Shown: piece after piece, positions 55,293-57,511 of the stretch
Numbering within the stretch: position 1 is the stretch's first letter
How the letters are laid out: each line of letters opens with the position of its first letter
DNA from: an uncultured Alphaproteobacteria bacterium
GTDB lineage: Bacteria; Pseudomonadota; Alphaproteobacteria; SP197
Length of the DNA: 57,511 nucleotides
Direction of reading: 5' to 3'
Assembly (NCBI GenBank): GCA_938048755.1
Contig: CALIUG010000155.1
Location: 1 to 57,511, forward strand
Made by a program: the position numbers and the translations under genes
Notes under the pieces: generated by a model
What the model was told of the DNA's origin: nothing
Database searches by the model: none
Seen by the model: only the letters and a program-made list of their open reading frames with translations

Positions 55293-55718
55293 CTATTTGG
55301 GCGGCGGGCGGTTGCCTTCGTGCTGGGGCACCGACGGATCGCGCGCAAGCCAGGGATTGGCGCTGGCGGTCCAGATATCCATCACGACCTTGAAGCCCTG
55401 ACGGTCATCAAGGGTCCCCGACTTTACCACGATCATTTCCGGGTTGGTGTTGCGCTGGGAAAAGAGCTGCGACCCGCAGACCCCGCAGACCCCGCAGAAC
55501 GTGCGGGTCAGGGTGCGGCCACTGTCGACCACCTTCGCGAAGGTCTGCGGCGCTGCCCCGGTCAGCTTCAGCTTCTCCGTCGCCACGACGATGTTGTGAG
55601 ATGCCGCCGAGCCCGATGACTTCTGGCAATCGGTACAATGGCAAACGATGACATCGCTGAGTTCCTGATCAATCTCATAGGTGACGGCACCACAAAGGCA
55701 GCTTCCGGTCGCGGGCAT
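55293..55718 (-). CDS. GFA-family zinc protein (second copy) with a duplicated Cys unit
   Basis: A 141-residue GFA protein. Zinc motifs are CLC (near residue 7-9), CHCTDC (26-31) and FCGVCGVCGSQL. The last one carries an extra GVC triplet caused by a 9-bp tandem repeat at 55474-55500; the normal form is FCGVCGSQL. The family is loosely tied to formaldehyde handling. It is convergent with the efflux membrane gene (13 nt between stops). Confidence 0.82.
   Translation of the reverse strand: MPATGSCLCGAVTYEIDQELSDVIVCHCTDCQKSSGSAASHNIVVATEKLKLTGAAPQTFAKVVDSGRTLTRTFCGVCGVCGSQLFSQRNTNPEMIVVKSGTLDDRQGFKVVMDIWTASANPWLARDPSVPQHEGNRPPPK
55474..55500. repeat. Three 9-bp tandem units inside the GFA gene
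   Basis: CCGCAGACC occurs at 55474-55482 and 55483-55491, with CCGCAGAAC at 55492-55500. It encodes repeated Cys-Gly-Val on the minus strand and adds one triplet to a zinc motif, so slippage can change the protein in frame. Confidence 0.7.
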
Positions 55719-55827
55719 GGCAGGCTCTCCAGGTTGTGTTGCCTGAAACCTAACCCGCTTTTGCTCCAGGATCAGTCGCGAAGTTCACCCTGGATGCCTT
55801 CGTCATTGAACGTTTCCAGGCAGTTGC

Positions 55828-56229
55828 CTAGAAGGGTACTTCACCGCGCAGCGGGATGGTCGGATCATCGAAACAATCACCACCCAGCGCAGTCCAGCTG
55901 GTCGGGAAGGCTGGCAGGTCAAAGGCAATGATGACGCGACCCCAGTTGTTGGAGCGCCGGCCATCGGCCCCTACGATCTCGGCCATGCAGGGGCCCGGAC
56001 CATCCTCGATCCAATACCCTTCATGCACAGACCGGTTATCATAGTTGCCCGCAAGACCCGGAAAATAGACCGTTCCGCGCCGGCCCCTGTCGACGGGATA
56101 GGACAGGATCGCAACATCACCCAGATCCTGTTCATAGATCACAAGGCCGTACTCGGTATTCCAGGTTTCATCGGCCATGGCGGGCGCCATGACCAGATAC
56201 GCCAGAACCAGACCCAAGAGATATCTCAT
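55828..56229 (-). CDS. Small secreted protein of unknown function
   Basis: A 133-residue protein with a signal peptide (MRYLLGLVLAYLVMAPAMA, then DETW). Two Cys in the mature part (GPCMAE and GGDCFDD) could form a disulfide. I recognise no family. The start is ATG 56229 with GGGAG six bases upstream; longer readings lack both features. It is divergent from the homogentisate dioxygenase gene. Confidence 0.7.
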   Translation of the reverse strand: MRYLLGLVLAYLVMAPAMADETWNTEYGLVIYEQDLGDVAILSYPVDRGRRGTVYFPGLAGNYDNRSVHEGYWIEDGPGPCMAEIVGADGRRSNNWGRVIIAFDLPAFPTSWTALGGDCFDDPTIPLRGEVPF

Positions 56230-56382
56230 CGTGAACTCCCACGCTTCAGGACCATGACACGTTGCCACAGCGCCCGGCCCGACGATGCAGAAAACTTCAT
56301 GCCGGAACGCCAGACTTGAGCCCGCCTGCAATCTCTGCCCCAATGCGGCACGGATCGGCCACAGGACGGATGCACGACTGCG

Positions 56383-57511
56383 ATGACCAGAAACAAGGAT
56401 GGTGCGCCCGGCGTTCCCGACTACATGACCGGGTTCAGCAATCACTTCTCCAGCGAAGCGATTCCCGGTGCGCTGCCGATCGGTCGCAATTCGCCCCAGA
56501 AACCTGCGCTCGGTCTTTATACCGAACAGCTTTCAGGGTCGGCGTTCACGGCCCCGCGTGCCTACAACCAACGTAGCTGGCTCTATCGCATTCGCCCGAC
56601 CGCGCGTCACGCGACCGGCTTTACCGAAATCAGTGCCGGTGCGATCCGCACGGCACCGTGCCGTAACGAAAGCGATGTGCCGATCGGGCCCAAACGTTGG
56701 CATCCAGTCCCCCTGCCCCAGTCCCCGACGGACTTCCTGGAGGGCCTGGCGACCATGGCAGTCTGCGGTGATGCCGCCCTGCAGCTCGGCATCGCGAGCC
56801 ATGTTTATGTTGCCAACCGGTCCATGGAAGACCGCTATCTCATGAATGCGGACGGCCAGATGCTGCTGGTTCCCCAGGCAGGCAAGCTGCGGATCGCCAC
56901 CGAATGTGGCGTCCTCGAGGTCGGACCCGGTGAGATCGCCCTGATCCCGCGTGGCATGGTCTTTCAGGTCCTGTTGCTGGAGGAGTCGGCGCGCGGGTAT
57001 GTCTGCGAAAACTACGGTGCGCCCTTCCGCCTGCCCGAACGCGGCCTGATTGGCGCCAACAGCCTGGCGGATGAGCGCGATTTCCTGGCGCCGGTCGCTG
57101 CCTATCAGGACGACGAGGAGGCCAGCGAACTGGTCATGAAGGCCGGAGGCAGGCTTTATGCCAACGTGCTCGACCACAGCCCGCTTGATGTCGTGGCCTG
57201 GCACGGCAACCTGGCCCCCTTCAAGTATGACCTGGCCCGCTTTGCGCCTGTCGGGTCCGTCGCCATCGACCATCCCGACCCGTCGATCTATACGGTCCTG
57301 ACTTCAGAATCCGACACACCGGGCATGGCCAATGCCGACTTCGTCATCTTTCCTGAACGCTGGTCCGTGGCCGAAGACACGTTCCGGCCGCCCTGGTACC
57401 ACCGCAATGTGATGTCGGAGTTCATGGGCCTGATCAAGGGCGTCTATGACGCCAAGCCCGGCGGGTTCGTGCCTGGCGGCATGTCGCTCCACAACAGCTT
57501 CCTGCCTCATG
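56383..57511 (+). CDS. hmgA: Homogentisate 1,2-dioxygenase (cut by window end)
   Basis: The first 376 residues of homogentisate dioxygenase, which opens the ring of homogentisate to maleylacetoacetate in tyrosine breakdown. The opening [19 protein letters not shown] and [14 protein letters not shown] are diagnostic. The three iron ligands are H340 and E346 ([10 protein letters not shown]) and H376, with the same 6 and 30 residue spacing as human H335, E341 and H371. The last of these is the final full codon in the window. About 50-70 C-terminal residues are missing. The start is ATG 56383. An aromatic-acid efflux pair lies a few genes upstream. Confidence 0.95.
   Translation, partial: MTRNKDGAPGVPDYMTGFSNHFSSEAIPGALPIGRNSPQKPALGLYTEQLSGSAFTAPRAYNQRSWLYRIRPTARHATGFTEISAGAIRTAPCRNESDVPIGPKRWHPVPLPQSPTDFLEGLATMAVCGDAALQLGIASHVYVANRSMEDRYLMNADGQMLLVPQAGKLRIATECGVLEVGPGEIALIPRGMVFQVLLLEESARGYVCENYGAPFRLPERGLIGANSLADERDFLAPVAAYQDDEEASELVMKAGGRLYANVLDHSPLDVVAWHGNLAPFKYDLARFAPVGSVAIDHPDPSIYTVLTSESDTPGMANADFVIFPERWSVAEDTFRPPWYHRNVMSEFMGLIKGVYDAKPGGFVPGGMSLHNSFLPH

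Overview
The window reads as a GC-rich alphaproteobacterial chromosome segment, probably a marine or Rhodospirillales-like heterotroph. The grounds are ccmABCDE joined to a COX15-type ctaA, an AcnA aconitase, many paralogous catabolic enzymes, and frequent GTG/TTG starts behind clear Shine-Dalgarno (SD) sites. The lineage is an inference from gene content. I see no rRNA, tRNA, CRISPR array, integrase or transposase.

Positions 1-10,000. A leftward operon carries three tandem paralogous Rieske oxygenases and runs into a class III nucleotide cyclase that leaves the window. Two more Rieske oxygenases of the GbcA/CntA type follow, then a rightward M24 hydrolase resembling ectoine hydrolase, a gamma-glutamylcyclotransferase-like gene and a secreted Sel1-like protein.

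Positions 10,200-22,700. A complete Pot-type ABC importer (ATPase, binding protein, two permeases), broken up by strong hairpins, is followed directly by a well-conserved creatinase. Next come an amidase, GalE, a rhodanese, an ATP-grasp protein and an arginase-fold enzyme that may be a guanidine or guanidino-acid hydrolase. A small DMT-type membrane protein and a GFA-family protein close the block.

Positions 22,700-34,200. A GcvA-like LysR regulator faces a GcvT/DmdA-like methyltransferase. AcnA, an incomplete SDR, a truncated flavin reductase and a pirin follow. A leftward group then holds a Rieske/helical-domain fusion, a BCCT transporter and a second GcvT/DmdA-like protein. Together with the first 22 kb this suggests a region devoted to methylated amines, betaines and guanidino compounds: uptake by Pot and BCCT systems, N-demethylation or hydroxylation by Rieske enzymes, hydrolysis by creatinase, and methyl transfer by GcvT-like proteins. 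All substrates are inferred.

Positions 34,200-41,700. A tight ccmABCDE-ctaA operon for cytochrome c and heme A is followed by two damaged genes side by side: a frameshifted DUF2254 membrane protein and an ECF sigma factor with an in-frame stop near its N-terminus. The putative anti-sigma gene and an Fe/Mn superoxide dismutase are intact.

Positions 41,900-57,511. This part holds a PLDc_N mini-protein, an amidohydrolase, a DUF1028 protein, a leftward operon of three serine-beta-lactamase-fold paralogues plus a GNAT acetyltransferase, and a D-lactate dehydrogenase/GlcD-type flavoprotein. A small secreted orphan follows, then a radical SAM protein divergent from a TauD-type dioxygenase with two long palindromes between them. 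The window ends with an HlyD-type efflux pair, a second GFA protein, a secreted orphan and homogentisate dioxygenase (cut by the window end).
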